NCBI RefSeq assembly: GCF_021366795.1
Contig: NZ_JAHCPS010000006.1
Location: 1 to 64,000 of the forward strand
DNA: 64,000 nt
Direction: 5' to 3'
From: Macrococcoides caseolyticum
GTDB lineage: Bacteria > Bacillota > Bacilli > Staphylococcales > Staphylococcaceae
A model generated the notes under the pieces. It was not told the origin of the DNA and searched no databases. It saw only the letters and a list, made by a program, of their open reading frames with translations. This document shows positions 29,231-39,640 of this stretch, one piece after another (the stretch's first letter is position 1; every line of letters begins with the position of its first letter). The position numbers and the translations under genes were made by a program.

Positions 29231-29590
29231 ATGTCATTATTAAAAGAATTTAAAGAATTTGCTATTAAAGGAAACGTTTTAGAATTAGCTGTGGCCGTTG
29301 TTATCGGTGCTGCATTTGGTAAAATCGTTGCTTCATTAGTTGCAGATATTATTATGCCAGTTATCGGTCTTATTTTTGGAGATACTGATTTTGCTTCTTC
29401 ATGGGCATACAAAGGTATCAAATACGGTGTATTCATACAATCGATTATTGACTTCTTAATTGTTGCAGGTGCAATCTTTATGTTTGTTAAAGTAATCAAC
29501 AAACTTACTAAAGCGCAACCAAAAGAAGAAACAGTTGAAGAAAACACACAATTATTAACAGAAATCAGAGATTTATTACGCTCTAAATAA
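29231..29590 (+). CDS. mscL: Large-conductance mechanosensitive channel MscL
   Basis: 119 residues, two membrane helices: [20 protein letters not shown] in helix 1 and a second at about 67-88, then a charged C-terminal helix ([17 protein letters not shown]). It opens under membrane tension to release solutes on hypo-osmotic shock. CAGGAGGTGAC precedes the ATG. It is followed by the structured repeat at 29593 and a strong terminator. Confidence 0.96.
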   Translation: MSLLKEFKEFAIKGNVLELAVAVVIGAAFGKIVASLVADIIMPVIGLIFGDTDFASSWAYKGIKYGVFIQSIIDFLIVAGAIFMFVKVINKLTKAQPKEETVEENTQLLTEIRDLLRSK

Positions 29591-29592
29591 AT

Positions 29593-29715
29593 AAAGAGGC
29601 TGGGACAAAAGCGTTCAGCAACAAGTAAAAACCGAACATGAACCAAAATCGTTCTTTGATTTTGTGTGATTGTGAGGTTCTTTACCGAAGTTGCTGCTTT
29701 TGTTCCGCTGATAAT
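29593..29715. repeat. Structured intergenic repeat of the staphylococcal GGCTGGGACAAAA type
   Basis: GGCTGGGACAAAAGC at the left pairs, with G-U pairs, with GCTTTTGTTCCGC at the right. Inside, CAGCAAC pairs with GTTGCTG and CAAAATC with GATTTTG, giving a rod of about 115 bases. Intergenic repeats that begin this way are common in staphylococcal genomes. A decayed relative lies at 6957-7067. Confidence 0.65.
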
Positions 29716-29720
29716 ATGGA

Positions 29721-29758
29721 AAAGAGTTTGAGACATCAAATTATGTCTCAAACTCTTT
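29721..29758. terminator. Bidirectional terminator between mscL and the Sco gene
   Basis: AAAGAGTTTGAGACAT pairs perfectly with ATGTCTCAAACTCTTT over six bases. Confidence 0.9.
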
Positions 29759-30384
29759 TATTTTTTATATGGTCCTTCTTTAATCATCGTCTTAACATCT
29801 TCTACGATCTCAGCTTTAGGAAATTTCTTATCACCTGTATCCTTACCCGCGTAATCTTTCATAATCACACCATTTTGATCCACTAAATAAAATGATGTCC
29901 CGTGTGTCGCCTGATCATTTTGAGGTGTCGGTGGCACGACAATAGTTTTAAAGTTTTCTTCAGCAAACTGACGAATAAATTTCTCATCATAATCTGTTAC
30001 TGCAGTCCAGACATTTTTCGGTGGGTTATATTGATTAATATAAGTTTTTAATTTTTCGGGTGTATCCTTTTTAGGATCAACACTAAAGCTAATGATGCCA
30101 TAATCTTTTGAAGATACGCCTTCTTTTTCTAAGGCATCTGCCACTTGACTCATATTATAGGTCATCGGTGGACATACTGTCTTACAATTTGTAAAGATAA
30201 AATCAACGAGCCAGACTTTACCTTTTAAATCTTTTTCAGAAATAGTTTTACCTTCTTCATTTTTACCACTAAATTCAGTAATTGTATTGCCAAATAACGA
30301 CTTCGGTACAATGCGAGAGTTACTACAAGCTGTAATGACAAATAATGCGATTAAAAGTAATGAAATAAAACGTAATTTTTTCAT
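29758..30384 (-). CDS. SCO1/SenC-family lipoprotein
   Basis: 208 residues. A lipobox near residues 17-20 (VITAC) marks a membrane-anchored lipoprotein. The thioredoxin-like domain has the copper-binding TNCKTVCPP motif (CxxxC) and the distal His in QATHGTSFYLV. Sco proteins deliver copper to, or reduce, the CuA site of cytochrome c oxidase. No oxidase gene is nearby. AGGAGGGACAT lies before ATG 30384. It is a single gene between a terminator and sbcC. Confidence 0.9.
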   Translation of the reverse strand: MKKLRFISLLLIALFVITACSNSRIVPKSLFGNTITEFSGKNEEGKTISEKDLKGKVWLVDFIFTNCKTVCPPMTYNMSQVADALEKEGVSSKDYGIISFSVDPKKDTPEKLKTYINQYNPPKNVWTAVTDYDEKFIRQFAEENFKTIVVPPTPQNDQATHGTSFYLVDQNGVIMKDYAGKDTGDKKFPKAEIVEDVKTMIKEGPYKK

Positions 30385-30489
30385 ATGTCCCTCCTACTAT
30401 TTAAATTTAAATATAACAAAGAAATGGGAGATTGAGTATACGATTTATACGAAAGTTTTGACATAATTATTACAATTTAATTCATCCTT

Positions 30490-33400
30490 TTATTTTATTT
30501 CGAATGCTGCAGTACTATTAAATCCATCCGTTGTCACTTTTAAAATGGCTGGGATTCTTTCTTTTAATAATTGAACGTGACTAATCATCCCAACAAGCTT
30601 ACCCGATGTTTGAAGTTCTATGAGTGCGTTAATGGCAACTTCTAATGTGTCATTATCCAGTGTACCAAATCCTTCATCAATAAATACCGCTTCTAAATGG
30701 ATACCACCTGAAATCTGCATAACAAAATCAGAAAGTCCAAGTGCAAGACAAAGTGACGCTAAAAAGGTTTCTCCGCCAGATAAAGAAGAAATATTTCTCG
30801 TCTGATTGGCATTATAATCGAATACCTCAATAATTAAACCTTGTTTTCCTCCACCTTCTTTTTCATTTTTACGGCATAATTCATATCGATTGCTGGTCAT
30901 TTGTTTTAATCGTATATTAGCGCGAATTAATGTTTGTTCTAAATAATACATTAATACATAGGATTCAAGATCAATTTTTTTAGTATGATGACCATTTAAC
31001 ACATCACTGAGCAATACTAGTGAACGAATATCTGAAGATTGACTTTCATAATTTGAAAGCATTGATTCAAGCTTCGTCATATGTTCACTATATCGTTTAT
31101 ATTGTTCTTGTAATGTTGATAGCTTCGTATGTAGACGATCCACCAAATTCATCAATTCATGATGGGTACGATTCATTTCTTCCATGTCTGGCATGCTTTT
31201 GTCGTTAATCAATTCAGTTAATCTGTTTTGTTCATGGCTAAGCGTTGTCATACGTTCGTTAAATGCTTTGATTTCTATTTCATATTGTCCTATTAATTGT
31301 GGAATATCTGCTGAACGATAGCGAACTAGTATATCTTCTGGTATACGATATTGACTGATACGTTCTTCAAGTTTATTGATTTGTATGTCTATTTCTTTTA
31401 ATTGGTTTGAAACATTCGTGATATTTTCTTTAAGACTTATATTTTTCCTAACATGTTGTTCTAATTGCTTTTCTGCATTTAAAAGATTCGTTTCATATGC
31501 TTCATAAGCACTTTTGTATTCGTACCATTGGTGTTCAAACTGTTGATAATTGATAGCACCCGTTTCATCTAAAAATTGTTTTTCTGATGCTTTATGCATA
31601 TCATTTTGTAAAATCAATTGGTTCAAATCGTTTTTCTTTTTTTCAAGTTCTTGTGATACGTCATGCATTCTTTGAATAGCTTCATGCGTCTTTTCAAGTT
31701 GCTTATCTAACGCATTATTGTCAAGATTATATTTTTCTATTTCATTTTGATAATGCTTAATATTATCATCTATTAAAGCTTGATAATGCTCAGTAAATTT
31801 TGCAATATTTAAAATCAGTTCAATTTTCAATGGGTCATACTTCGCTGCATTAATTTGTGCATTTATTTTTTCACATTGCACGATGAAGTCATTTGAAAAA
31901 TGAATGCGTTCCTTCATTTCAGGTATCGTCTCTATGCCTGAAATATAAATATTAAGCGCTGTATAATGTTCGTCATAAAGTTTTTGATACGCTTGTAAAT
32001 TTGTTTGATGTCGATGTGCTTTGATATGCGTTTGATTATCTAAACGTTTTACAATATTTGAACATACTGGACATCTATCACCTTCTGATAATGTTGATTT
32101 GATTGATTCTATCGCCTCTATATCCTGAACTTGTTCACTGCTATTAAGCGATTTTAATGCGTTTTTTTCAGTAATGATTTTTTCTTCTAAAGCATAACAT
32201 TCTTTTTGATGACGCAAGATTTTTTCTAAATGAAGTAGCGTTTTATTAACATTCGACTGTTGTATACGTAATTTTTCAATAATGCCATGCGTCGAATTGA
32301 CTTGGCTGTCATTTTCAAGTTGTTTATGTTTTAACTTGAGCTGCTGCTCTTCCAGACTTTTAATATCACCTAAATTCTGCTGTAAAACTTTAATCTCATT
32401 TTCAAGTTGCAGAATATTTGATGTGTTTTGTGTTATTGCTTTACTTAAATTTTTATAAAAATTATCCAGGTATCGTTCATTTTTGATGACAAACTTCTTA
32501 TATTCTTGCATCTTTATTTGATTATGTGATAAATCTTTAATACTTTTTTTCTTATTGCTTATCTCTGTTTGACTTGTTAATAATTGTTCTTCCAAAGATT
32601 TTAAAAGTCCCTGTTGTTCAAGTTTTTTTTCCTGTTGATGCGACAAATCACCTTTTGTGACCTGATAGTGTTCCAGTTGAATTAGAAATTTTAAGTCTTG
32701 TTCTTTTAATTTTATCGATGCTTCAGAATTTTTAACTTCTTGCAATTGTGCATTTACCCTTTTGAGGTTTTCAATATTTTCTTTCAGTTGCTGTGCAGTT
32801 TTTAATTCTACTGCGTAAACTTGCAGTCTTTCACGTGATTGTGCGTGTTCTTCTTTTATTAAGTTGATTGTCTCATAGAGTTCTATTAAAGCGCTTTGAA
32901 TCCTCAAGTGTTTCTCCTGATACGATAATTCACTTGGTACAGTCACTAAGTTTTCAAATAAACTAAACTGTACGCCAAGCTCCGCTTCGAGTTGCTGAAT
33001 CAACTGTTGTGCATTTGATACGTTATCTCTTAGCAGAATTGAAAGTTGCTGAATTTTTGTCGTATCAAATAAAGACCTTAAGATGTCTGATTTTTCTTTC
33101 GACCCAGAAACAAGTAGTGATTTAAATTCACCTTGTGGTAGTATAAATATTTTTCTAAACTGTGCTGCATTAAGTTTAACGATATCCATGATGACTTTTT
33201 CTCCGGTTGTCACTGTAGAGGCTAATAAATGTTTTTCACCATTGATAATTTCGTAGACACTTAATTGTGATTTTGTTTTCGAAGTGTTTCCACTTTTTTT
33301 ATAGGGGACATTTCGATGTATTTCATACTGTTTATGCTGCATGAAGAAACTAAATTTAACTTCTGTTGGTTCATCATCTGAAGCAAATATATTTCTTAAA

Positions 33401-33591
33401 TTTGATTCACCTCTATCCGAGGTAGACGCTTTACCAAATAAAGCGTACATCATACCATCAAAGATTGTTGTCTTACCTGCACCCGTTTTGCCACTGATCA
33501 GAAACAATTTATGATTTTTAAGATGATTAAAATGAATGGTTTCATTTTTAAACGGACCAAACGCTTTAAGTTGTAAATAGTTAGGCCTCAC
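30490..33591 (-). CDS. sbcC: Nuclease SbcCD subunit C
   Basis: About 1033 residues from GTG at 33591, chosen because GGAGGTGA lies just upstream; a start at 33606 would add five residues. Walker A is SGKTGAGKTTIFDG near residue 36. The long coiled coil is broken in the middle by the zinc hook CPVC. The ABC signature is SLSGGETFLASL and Walker B is AVFIDEGFGTLD. With SbcD it cleaves hairpins and DNA ends. It overlaps the sbcD stop. Confidence 0.95.
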   Translation of the reverse strand: MRPNYLQLKAFGPFKNETIHFNHLKNHKLFLISGKTGAGKTTIFDGMMYALFGKASTSDRGESNLRNIFASDDEPTEVKFSFFMQHKQYEIHRNVPYKKSGNTSKTKSQLSVYEIINGEKHLLASTVTTGEKVIMDIVKLNAAQFRKIFILPQGEFKSLLVSGSKEKSDILRSLFDTTKIQQLSILLRDNVSNAQQLIQQLEAELGVQFSLFENLVTVPSELSYQEKHLRIQSALIELYETINLIKEEHAQSRERLQVYAVELKTAQQLKENIENLKRVNAQLQEVKNSEASIKLKEQDLKFLIQLEHYQVTKGDLSHQQEKKLEQQGLLKSLEEQLLTSQTEISNKKKSIKDLSHNQIKMQEYKKFVIKNERYLDNFYKNLSKAITQNTSNILQLENEIKVLQQNLGDIKSLEEQQLKLKHKQLENDSQVNSTHGIIEKLRIQQSNVNKTLLHLEKILRHQKECYALEEKIITEKNALKSLNSSEQVQDIEAIESIKSTLSEGDRCPVCSNIVKRLDNQTHIKAHRHQTNLQAYQKLYDEHYTALNIYISGIETIPEMKERIHFSNDFIVQCEKINAQINAAKYDPLKIELILNIAKFTEHYQALIDDNIKHYQNEIEKYNLDNNALDKQLEKTHEAIQRMHDVSQELEKKKNDLNQLILQNDMHKASEKQFLDETGAINYQQFEHQWYEYKSAYEAYETNLLNAEKQLEQHVRKNISLKENITNVSNQLKEIDIQINKLEERISQYRIPEDILVRYRSADIPQLIGQYEIEIKAFNERMTTLSHEQNRLTELINDKSMPDMEEMNRTHHELMNLVDRLHTKLSTLQEQYKRYSEHMTKLESMLSNYESQSSDIRSLVLLSDVLNGHHTKKIDLESYVLMYYLEQTLIRANIRLKQMTSNRYELCRKNEKEGGGKQGLIIEVFDYNANQTRNISSLSGGETFLASLCLALGLSDFVMQISGGIHLEAVFIDEGFGTLDNDTLEVAINALIELQTSGKLVGMISHVQLLKERIPAILKVTTDGFNSTAAFEIK

Positions 33592-34696
33592 TTGTCTCAC
33601 CTCCATGATTAAGCAATTGATTAATCATATCTTTTTGTATGTTATCTAAATGCGTATCTGTCATTTCGTGATAAAATGTTTCAATTAACGCCATTGTACT
33701 TAGCTGTGTTACATCCCTGGAGACGGTTTGGTGATCAACTTCCCTTAATATTGGCTTCAGCTCTAAAAGATTAGGATATTTTTGTTTAAGTTTTGTCATG
33801 GGTTCATTGATTGCTTCCATCTCACTCAGCTCTAATTTCAAATACGCATCGGGATTTATACCTAGACGCATGTCCATTGCTTCATTAAACGTTCCACGAC
33901 CAACTTCTAATTCGCGTTCATACTTTAATGCATGGAAACTAACTGTTTTACTTTCAAGATCAATAATGCGATACCCTTTCCTTTGATTAATTTCAGAAAA
34001 CGAATACTTCATAATACTCCCACTATAAAATAATTTATTACTACGAATCGCATCTGGTGTGTGTAAATGTCCAAGCAGCGTGTAATCAAATGGTTCAAAT
34101 ATTCCTTCTTGGACGTTCTCTGCATTCCCAATCACAAGTTCTCTTTCAGATGCTGTTTCAGTACCACCTGAAACAAATAAGTGGCTGACTAAAATATTGA
34201 TAGAATCATTATCAAGACAATCACATATTTTATTGATTATCGCTTGATATGTATCATTATGAGTGGTAATGGATTCGTCGCTAAAATAATAACGTGCATA
34301 TGCAGGCTCTATGTAAGGTACTAAATAAAACGTAACATCATTTATTCTAACAGGATTAAAAGAGTCTTCTAAAGCTGTAGATAAATGATAATCAAATTGT
34401 TTAAAGTAACTTTTCGCATGCCCCAGTCGTTCTGCGCCGTCATGATTACCACTTACTGCAAGCACAGGAATTTTTCTATCAATATTAACTGTCAGTAGAA
34501 ATGATTCATATACTTGCATCGCTTCTTTAGAAGGTATCGAACGATCGTAAATATCACCTGCAATAATTAGGACATCTATGTTTTCCGCATCAATGCGTTC
34601 AATGATCTGATTGAGTACTTTACGCTGCTCATCTAACATAGAATGTTGATGAATGGTTCTACCGATATGTAAGTCTGCTATATGCATGATCTTCAT
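33581..34696 (-). CDS. sbcD: Nuclease SbcCD subunit D (Mre11-type)
   Basis: 371 residues. Metallophosphoesterase motifs in order: IADLHIGRT, IAGDIYDRS, VSGNHDGAER, then LLGHLHTPD. These bind two Mn2+ ions for the exonuclease and hairpin endonuclease activity. The C-terminal half is the capping and SbcC-interaction region. It is first in the sbcDC operon, overlapping sbcC. A GAGGTGAAATAAG ribosome site precedes ATG 34696. Confidence 0.95.
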   Translation of the reverse strand: MKIMHIADLHIGRTIHQHSMLDEQRKVLNQIIERIDAENIDVLIIAGDIYDRSIPSKEAMQVYESFLLTVNIDRKIPVLAVSGNHDGAERLGHAKSYFKQFDYHLSTALEDSFNPVRINDVTFYLVPYIEPAYARYYFSDESITTHNDTYQAIINKICDCLDNDSINILVSHLFVSGGTETASERELVIGNAENVQEGIFEPFDYTLLGHLHTPDAIRSNKLFYSGSIMKYSFSEINQRKGYRIIDLESKTVSFHALKYERELEVGRGTFNEAMDMRLGINPDAYLKLELSEMEAINEPMTKLKQKYPNLLELKPILREVDHQTVSRDVTQLSTMALIETFYHEMTDTHLDNIQKDMINQLLNHGGETSEA

Positions 34697-34729
34697 CTTA
34701 TTTCACCTCATTTTTTATTATACAAAAAA

Positions 34730-34753
34730 CACATCCCTAATTATAGGGATGTG
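34730..34753 (-). terminator. Terminator between DUF2922 gene and sbcD
   Basis: CACATCCCTA pairs with TAGGGATGTG across four bases, followed by T-rich sequence on the minus strand. Confidence 0.8.
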
Positions 34754-34779
34754 CCGGTGGTGGTATAATCTCTAATTAA

Positions 34780-35001
34780 TTATTGTTCCAGATCAAATAA
34801 AAGTGTTTCTACTTTATCAACGATTTTAGCAGATTGAACTTGAACGGGTTGCCCAGCATTCGTAATAAAGTATTTAGCATTAACAATATTCTCCATTACT
34901 TGCATAACACTTTCGCTAGTTAAATTTTCTTTTGGCTGTTGAATTGAGAATGTATAGTGCTTTCCAGTATCCGTTAAAAAATTCATTTGTAATGTTTTCA
35001 T
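34780..35001 (-). CDS. DUF2922-family protein
   Basis: 73 residues: MKTLQMNFLTDTGKHYTFSI, then VMQVMENIVNAKYFI, then VQVQSAKIVDKVETLLFD. These blocks match DUF2922, a small Firmicutes family of unknown function usually paired with a DUF1659 gene. The pair is present here, separated by 21 bases. AAAGGAGGTCAATATAG precedes the ATG. No membrane segment or catalytic residue is visible. Confidence 0.8.
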   Translation of the reverse strand: MKTLQMNFLTDTGKHYTFSIQQPKENLTSESVMQVMENIVNAKYFITNAGQPVQVQSAKIVDKVETLLFDLEQ

Positions 35002-35022
35002 CTATATTGACCTCCTTTTATT

Positions 35023-35226
35023 TTATAGCACTGCTTTTGTTTCTACTTTATCAATCTTGACATAAACTTCACCTGTCAGTTCACTGATTAAATCAGAAAA
35101 TGCTTGAATCTCTGCATCAATTAAATCCATACGAACTTGATTGAAACGTCTTGCTTTAAATATTTCTTTACCGTCAGCTTTTGTTTCTGCTACATACAAT
35201 AAATTTAATACAACTTCTTTCAACAT
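35023..35226 (-). CDS. DUF1659-family protein
   Basis: 67 residues from the ATG at 35226 (AAGGAGGTGATAAT upstream, which decides against an earlier in-frame start). The sequence LNLLYVAETKADGKEIFKAR, FNQVRMDLIDAEI and VKIDKVETKAVL fits DUF1659. Its function is unknown. It is first in a two-gene unit with the DUF2922 gene and is divergent from the DUF2621 gene. Confidence 0.8.
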   Translation of the reverse strand: MLKEVVLNLLYVAETKADGKEIFKARRFNQVRMDLIDAEIQAFSDLISELTGEVYVKIDKVETKAVL

Positions 35227-35320
35227 ATTATCACCTCCTTTACACACTATATATCGATTCATTAATTAGGCATGGACACATATTTTTTAAATCTATATAA
35301 TGTGAAGTGAGGTGAAAGAC

Positions 35321-35827
35321 ATGAACGATTGGTTTATGATATTTATATTGCTTTGGACCATTCTTTTTATGGCGTTACTTACGATTGGCGGCTATTTTAT
35401 GTTCCGTAAGTTTTTAAAACGTATGCCTAAAGAAGATGGTAAAAGTGAATTAGACTGGCAAGACTACTATATACATAAAGCACTACCACTATGGGGAGAT
35501 GAGGCAAGAGCACTATTAAATGAACTCGTATCTCCTGTGCCTGAACTCTTTCGGGAGGTAGCCAAGGAACGTATTGCTGGTCGCATTTCTAAAATTGCAT
35601 TAGATGAATCCGCAACAAAAATAGAACTCGATCATATTTTAAGAGGCTATATCATTGCAACACCTAAACGCGACCATCCATTTATGAAGAAAAAATTAAA
35701 TCAACTTGGTATCGATTACGCACCCTATGAAGATTATTTCAAATATGCAGATGATGAGAAACAAAAATTTTCTATATTTGACCACTCAAAAATTGTACAA
35801 CAAGAAAAACAAAATAAAACTGAGTAG
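35321..35827 (+). CDS. DUF2621-family membrane-anchored protein (YneK-like)
   Basis: 168 residues from ATG 35321, with GAGGTGAAAGAC upstream. An N-terminal helix (WFMIFILLWTILFMALLTIG) anchors it. The cytosolic part (KSELDWQDYYIHKALPLWG, then ELFREVAKERIAGRISKIA) is the DUF2621 core. In Bacillus, yneK lies at the end of the lexA-to-ccdA region, and the same is true here, so the block is conserved. Function unknown. Confidence 0.75.
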   Translation: MNDWFMIFILLWTILFMALLTIGGYFMFRKFLKRMPKEDGKSELDWQDYYIHKALPLWGDEARALLNELVSPVPELFREVAKERIAGRISKIALDESATKIELDHILRGYIIATPKRDHPFMKKKLNQLGIDYAPYEDYFKYADDEKQKFSIFDHSKIVQQEKQNKTE

Positions 35828-35847
35828 CAATTCATAAGCTACTCAGT
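35819..35847. terminator. Terminator shared by the DUF2621 and ccdC genes
   Basis: ACTGAGTAGC pairs with GCTACTCAGT over nine bases, with A- and T-tracts on the two sides. Confidence 0.85.
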
Positions 35848-35872
35848 TTTATTTTGTTTATCAATTGAACAA

Positions 35873-36343
35873 TTAAACAGTCAATGTTTTTTCAAGTTTC
35901 TTAAACTTAATATACATCGCAATACGCCACGGTACAATCATACTAAACGCAAGTAAAAAGAACATTCCTGCAAGTTCACCTGGATGAATGGTGCTGCTTA
36001 AGAAAAACTTCATTACACTTCGTATTATAAGTAATGAAACAAGAATGAGTGGAAATAATTTAGAACGTTTCATATAAATTTGGTTATTCATCACTACAAA
36101 ATTTGATGTATAGATTAAAAATAAAGAAAAAAACATCCCAACAATGATAGCCTCTAAAATCTCAAGTGGTGTCAATCTAAAATAAGGAACAACATACATG
36201 ACTGCACCTGTCGACATAAAAATTGGCGGCAAAATAATCTTCTTTACATTTGTCGGATAATTTTGCGCCTTCATTCTAACAATGATAACTGCTGTCCCCA
36301 TAAATAAAGCGACAAGCATTGATATTGCAAAATACATATCCAT
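35873..36343 (-). CDS. ccdC: CcdC-family membrane protein (YneJ-like)
   Basis: 156 residues with about five hydrophobic helices (FAISMLVALFMGTAVIIV at the start, FFLLAFSMIVPWRIAMYIKF near the end). It follows ccdA with an eight-base gap, in the order known from Bacillus ccdA-(yneI)-ccdC, but the yneI gene is missing. CcdC of Bacillus is not needed for cytochrome c maturation and its role is unknown. Assignment rests on context and the hydrophobic pattern. Confidence 0.75.
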   Translation of the reverse strand: MDMYFAISMLVALFMGTAVIIVRMKAQNYPTNVKKIILPPIFMSTGAVMYVVPYFRLTPLEILEAIIVGMFFSLFLIYTSNFVVMNNQIYMKRSKLFPLILVSLLIIRSVMKFFLSSTIHPGELAGMFFLLAFSMIVPWRIAMYIKFKKLEKTLTV

Positions 36344-36351
36344 CCTTCTTT

Positions 36352-37026
36352 CTAACTAAAAAATTGTGTGATTGCTGTCAGTTTATCAAAGAATAATAAT
36401 AATCCCATGATGATCATCATCACACCACCAATTTTAGTAATTGTTTGACTATATTTCTTTAATATATTAATTTTTGTAATAAAGAATGTCAATAAGAAAA
36501 ATGGAATACAAAATCCTAATACATATGCAATCATATATACTAATGCAAGGGATTGATTGACTGCCGCTAGTGAAAATATCGTGCCAATAATGGGTCCCAT
36601 ACATGGTGTCCAACCCGCTGCAAATGCAATACCTATAAGTAAAGTTCCGATTAATCCAGTTGGCCTATTTTTAAATTCAAATTTTCTATCCTTCATTAAA
36701 AATTGCGGATTAAAGATACCTAGAACAACCAGCCCAAATATTATACATAATAATCCACCCGTCATACGTATTGTATCATCATAAGATTGAAGGATATCAG
36801 AAACAATCCCTAATCCTACACCTAAAGAAATATAAACAATAGAGAATCCAATTAAGAAAAATAGTGTATGTAGCAATGCCTGTCTATCCATTTTATTATG
36901 CTTTAAATCGCTATAACTAACACCTGTTATATAAGATAAAAAAGCAGGATAAATTGGCAAGACACACGGTGAAATAAAGCTCAAAATACCAGCGCCAAAA
37001 GCAACGGCTATTGTAATATCCCCCAT
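36352..37026 (-). CDS. ccdA: Cytochrome c biogenesis protein CcdA
   Basis: 224 residues, six helices. The two redox Cys lie in FISPCVLPIYPAFLSYITG and AAGWTPCMGPIIG. CcdA carries electrons from cytosolic thioredoxin across the membrane to thiol-disulfide partners outside. No ResA or c-type cytochrome gene is seen in the window. A GGAGGTTAATT ribosome site precedes ATG 37026. Confidence 0.9.
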   Translation of the reverse strand: MGDITIAVAFGAGILSFISPCVLPIYPAFLSYITGVSYSDLKHNKMDRQALLHTLFFLIGFSIVYISLGVGLGIVSDILQSYDDTIRMTGGLLCIIFGLVVLGIFNPQFLMKDRKFEFKNRPTGLIGTLLIGIAFAAGWTPCMGPIIGTIFSLAAVNQSLALVYMIAYVLGFCIPFFLLTFFITKINILKKYSQTITKIGGVMMIIMGLLLFFDKLTAITQFFS

Positions 37027-37172
37027 AATTAACCTCCATTCTCACTCATTTTAACAAATATAATATACCTTTGTACGTTTATTTTTGAACGAAATGTGAC
37101 ATAAATTTTACGACACCGAACAATTATTATAGATTATACACCATTTTCTCACTTTATATTTATTAATAAATA

Positions 37173-37209
37173 AAAACGAACACTTTGGAAATCCCTCCGT
37201 GTTCGTTTT
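37173..37209 (-). terminator. Terminator after the YneF-family gene
   Basis: AAAACGAACAC pairs perfectly with GTGTTCGTTTT across 15 bases. It lies 53 bases past the stop of the small membrane gene. Confidence 0.8.
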
Positions 37210-37262
37210 AAAATTGATAGCACATTTATAACCTAACGATAACCGTCACGTCAATTCATGTA

Positions 37263-37493
37263 TTATTTTAAATTTTGATTCATATTACGATTCATCATTT
37301 GCATCATTTGATTAATTTTCTTTTGAGATGGTTTTTGTCCCATTTGCATCATCATCATACGTAACATTTCTTCATTGATTGGTGGATTTTTCTTTAAGTA
37401 ATCCATCATATATTTACGTGCTAAGAAGAAACCACCAGCCGCACCTGCAGCTAATGCTAAAATAACTATTAATATCCAAATCCAGGTTGCCAT
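37263..37493 (-). CDS. YneF/UPF0154-family small membrane protein
   Basis: 76 residues: one N-terminal helix ([26 protein letters not shown]), then [27 protein letters not shown], which is the UPF0154 signature region. The tail is Met- and Asn-rich. Function unknown; it is common between tkt and ccdA in Firmicutes. A good ribosome site (GAAAGTGGGTGA) precedes ATG 37493. Confidence 0.85.
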   Translation of the reverse strand: MATWIWILIVILALAAGAAGGFFLARKYMMDYLKKNPPINEEMLRMMMMQMGQKPSQKKINQMMQMMNRNMNQNLK

Positions 37494-37569
37494 TCAATTC
37501 ACCCACTTTCTCATTCTTTTAAAAGTTTACTAAATTAAAGCATAATTTTCAATAGTTATTTACATCATA

Positions 37570-37600
37570 AAAAGAAGACTGATTCAATCAGTCCTCTTTT
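37570..37600 (-). terminator. Terminator after tkt
   Basis: AAAAGAAGACTGATT pairs with AATCAGTCCTCTTTT with one mismatch, directly downstream of the tkt stop. Confidence 0.8.
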
Positions 37601-37608
37601 TATATCAA

Positions 37609-39591
37609 TTAAAGACTTAAAGCAGTCTCTACAACATTGTCAACAGTAAAGCCGTATTTTTCCATAACCATCTCACCTGGCGCACTAGCGCCGAATTGAT
37701 CAATTCCAATCACTTTACCGTTTAATCCCACATATTTATACCAAGGCGATGTCGCACCCATTTCGATAGCAACGCGTTTTGTTATCGATTGAGGTAATAC
37801 TTCATCTTTATAGCTGTCATCTTGCGCATCAAACATTTGTGTATTAGGAATAGATACAACTTGTACGCCTTTACCTTGGGCTTCTAAAGCTTTTCCTGCT
37901 TCTACAGCTAATCCAACTTCAGAACCTGAAGCAATTAACAATATTTCAGGTTGCTCAGATTGATAAACAACATAGCCACCTTTACGTACGCCTCTTTCCA
38001 CTAATGCTTCAGATACATCTGTAACATTTAAATTTTGACGTGTTAGTACTAAAGCTGTTGGAACGTCTTTTGACTCTAAAGCCACTTTCCAGGCAACACG
38101 TGATTCATTCCCATCTGCTGGTCGAATCACATTTAAGTTAGGAATCGCACGAAGCCCTGCTAACTGTTCAATCGGTTCATGCGTTGGACCATCTTCACCA
38201 ACAGCAATTGAATCATGAGTAAACACATAAGTTACAGGTAAGCCCATTAATGCTGATAATCGAACGGCTGGTTTTAAATAGTCACTGAAAACGAAGAATG
38301 TCGCACCATAAACTTTTAAACCACCATGTGCTGCCATACCATTTAATGCTGCACCCATCGCAAATTCTCTTACACCAAACCAGATATTTTTACCCTCAGG
38401 TGTCTCAGCCGAGAAATCTGCTGTAGCTTTAATGTTTGATTTATTTGAAGAAGCTAAATCAGCTGAACCGCCAAAGAATGAAGGCACTGTTTTAGCAATT
38501 GCCTGAATCATTTCCCCAGATGTATTTCGTGTTGCTGCTGATGAACCAACTTCGTATTTTGGCAATTCAGCATCATAATTATCTGGTAAGTCTCCATTAA
38601 CTGCTAATTCAATTTGTGCTGCCAATTCAGGATGTTTCTCTTTATATACTTCAAACTTTTTATGCCATTCAGTTTCTGCTTCATTTGCACGTTTTAGCAT
38701 CGTATTATTAAAAATATCATAAACAGATTGCGGTACATTAAAGTTTAAATTCGAATCTAAACCATATGTTTCAAACGCTAAAATTCTTTCTTCATTTCCA
38801 AGTGGTGCACCATGAACACCATTTGTCCCTTGACGGTTAGGAGAACCATAGCCAATAATCGTTTTAATTTCTATAATTGAAGGTCTATCTGAAAGCTTTG
38901 CTTGATGAATTGCTTTATCAATTGCTTCACAATCATTTCCATCTTCAACTAAAATATGTTCCCATCCATATGCTTCAAAACGGCTTTTGATATCTTCTGA
39001 GAATGCTTTATCTAGGTCACCATCTAGTGAAATATCATTTGAGTCATACAGAGCAATTAATTTATTTAACTTTAAGTGACCTGCTAAACTCGCAGCTTCA
39101 TGTGAAATACCTTCCATTAAGTCACCATCAGATACAAGTGCATACGTATAGTGATCAACAATATCAACATCTTTGTTATATGTTGCTGCTAAATGTTTTT
39201 CTGCCATTGCAAAACCAACACTCATGGCGAACCCTTGCCCTAAAGGTCCTGTCGTAATTTCAACACCTTCTGTATGTCTATATTCTGGATGTCCTGGTGT
39301 CTTTGAACCCCATTGTCTGAAGTTTTTAAGTTCATCTAATTCCAGACCACCTGACACATGCAATAATGAATAAAGTAACGCAGAACCGTGTCCTGCAGAA
39401 AGTATAAAGCGATCTCTATTAAAGAAATTACTTGAACGCGGATTGAAATTTAAGTGACGTGTCCATAAAGTATATGCAAACGGTGCTGCACCCATTGGTA
39501 ACCCTGGATGACCAGAATTTGCAGCTTCAATTTGGTCAATACTTAACGCTCTAATTGTATCAATTGCTAATTGATCTTCCTTTGTAAACAT
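37609..39591 (-). CDS. tkt: Transketolase
   Basis: 660 residues. Thiamine-diphosphate binding is seen in [16 protein letters not shown], with [13 protein letters not shown] following. Other family blocks are [51 protein letters not shown] and [16 protein letters not shown]. It moves two-carbon ketol units between sugars in the pentose phosphate pathway. The lexA-sosA-DUF896-tkt order is conserved in the family. AAAAGGAG precedes ATG 39591. Confidence 0.96.
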   Translation of the reverse strand: MFTKEDQLAIDTIRALSIDQIEAANSGHPGLPMGAAPFAYTLWTRHLNFNPRSSNFFNRDRFILSAGHGSALLYSLLHVSGGLELDELKNFRQWGSKTPGHPEYRHTEGVEITTGPLGQGFAMSVGFAMAEKHLAATYNKDVDIVDHYTYALVSDGDLMEGISHEAASLAGHLKLNKLIALYDSNDISLDGDLDKAFSEDIKSRFEAYGWEHILVEDGNDCEAIDKAIHQAKLSDRPSIIEIKTIIGYGSPNRQGTNGVHGAPLGNEERILAFETYGLDSNLNFNVPQSVYDIFNNTMLKRANEAETEWHKKFEVYKEKHPELAAQIELAVNGDLPDNYDAELPKYEVGSSAATRNTSGEMIQAIAKTVPSFFGGSADLASSNKSNIKATADFSAETPEGKNIWFGVREFAMGAALNGMAAHGGLKVYGATFFVFSDYLKPAVRLSALMGLPVTYVFTHDSIAVGEDGPTHEPIEQLAGLRAIPNLNVIRPADGNESRVAWKVALESKDVPTALVLTRQNLNVTDVSEALVERGVRKGGYVVYQSEQPEILLIASGSEVGLAVEAGKALEAQGKGVQVVSIPNTQMFDAQDDSYKDEVLPQSITKRVAIEMGATSPWYKYVGLNGKVIGIDQFGASAPGEMVMEKYGFTVDNVVETALSL

Positions 39592-39640
39592 AACTATTTC
39601 TCCTTTTAATTGCTATATTTTAGTGTGATAAATTATCACA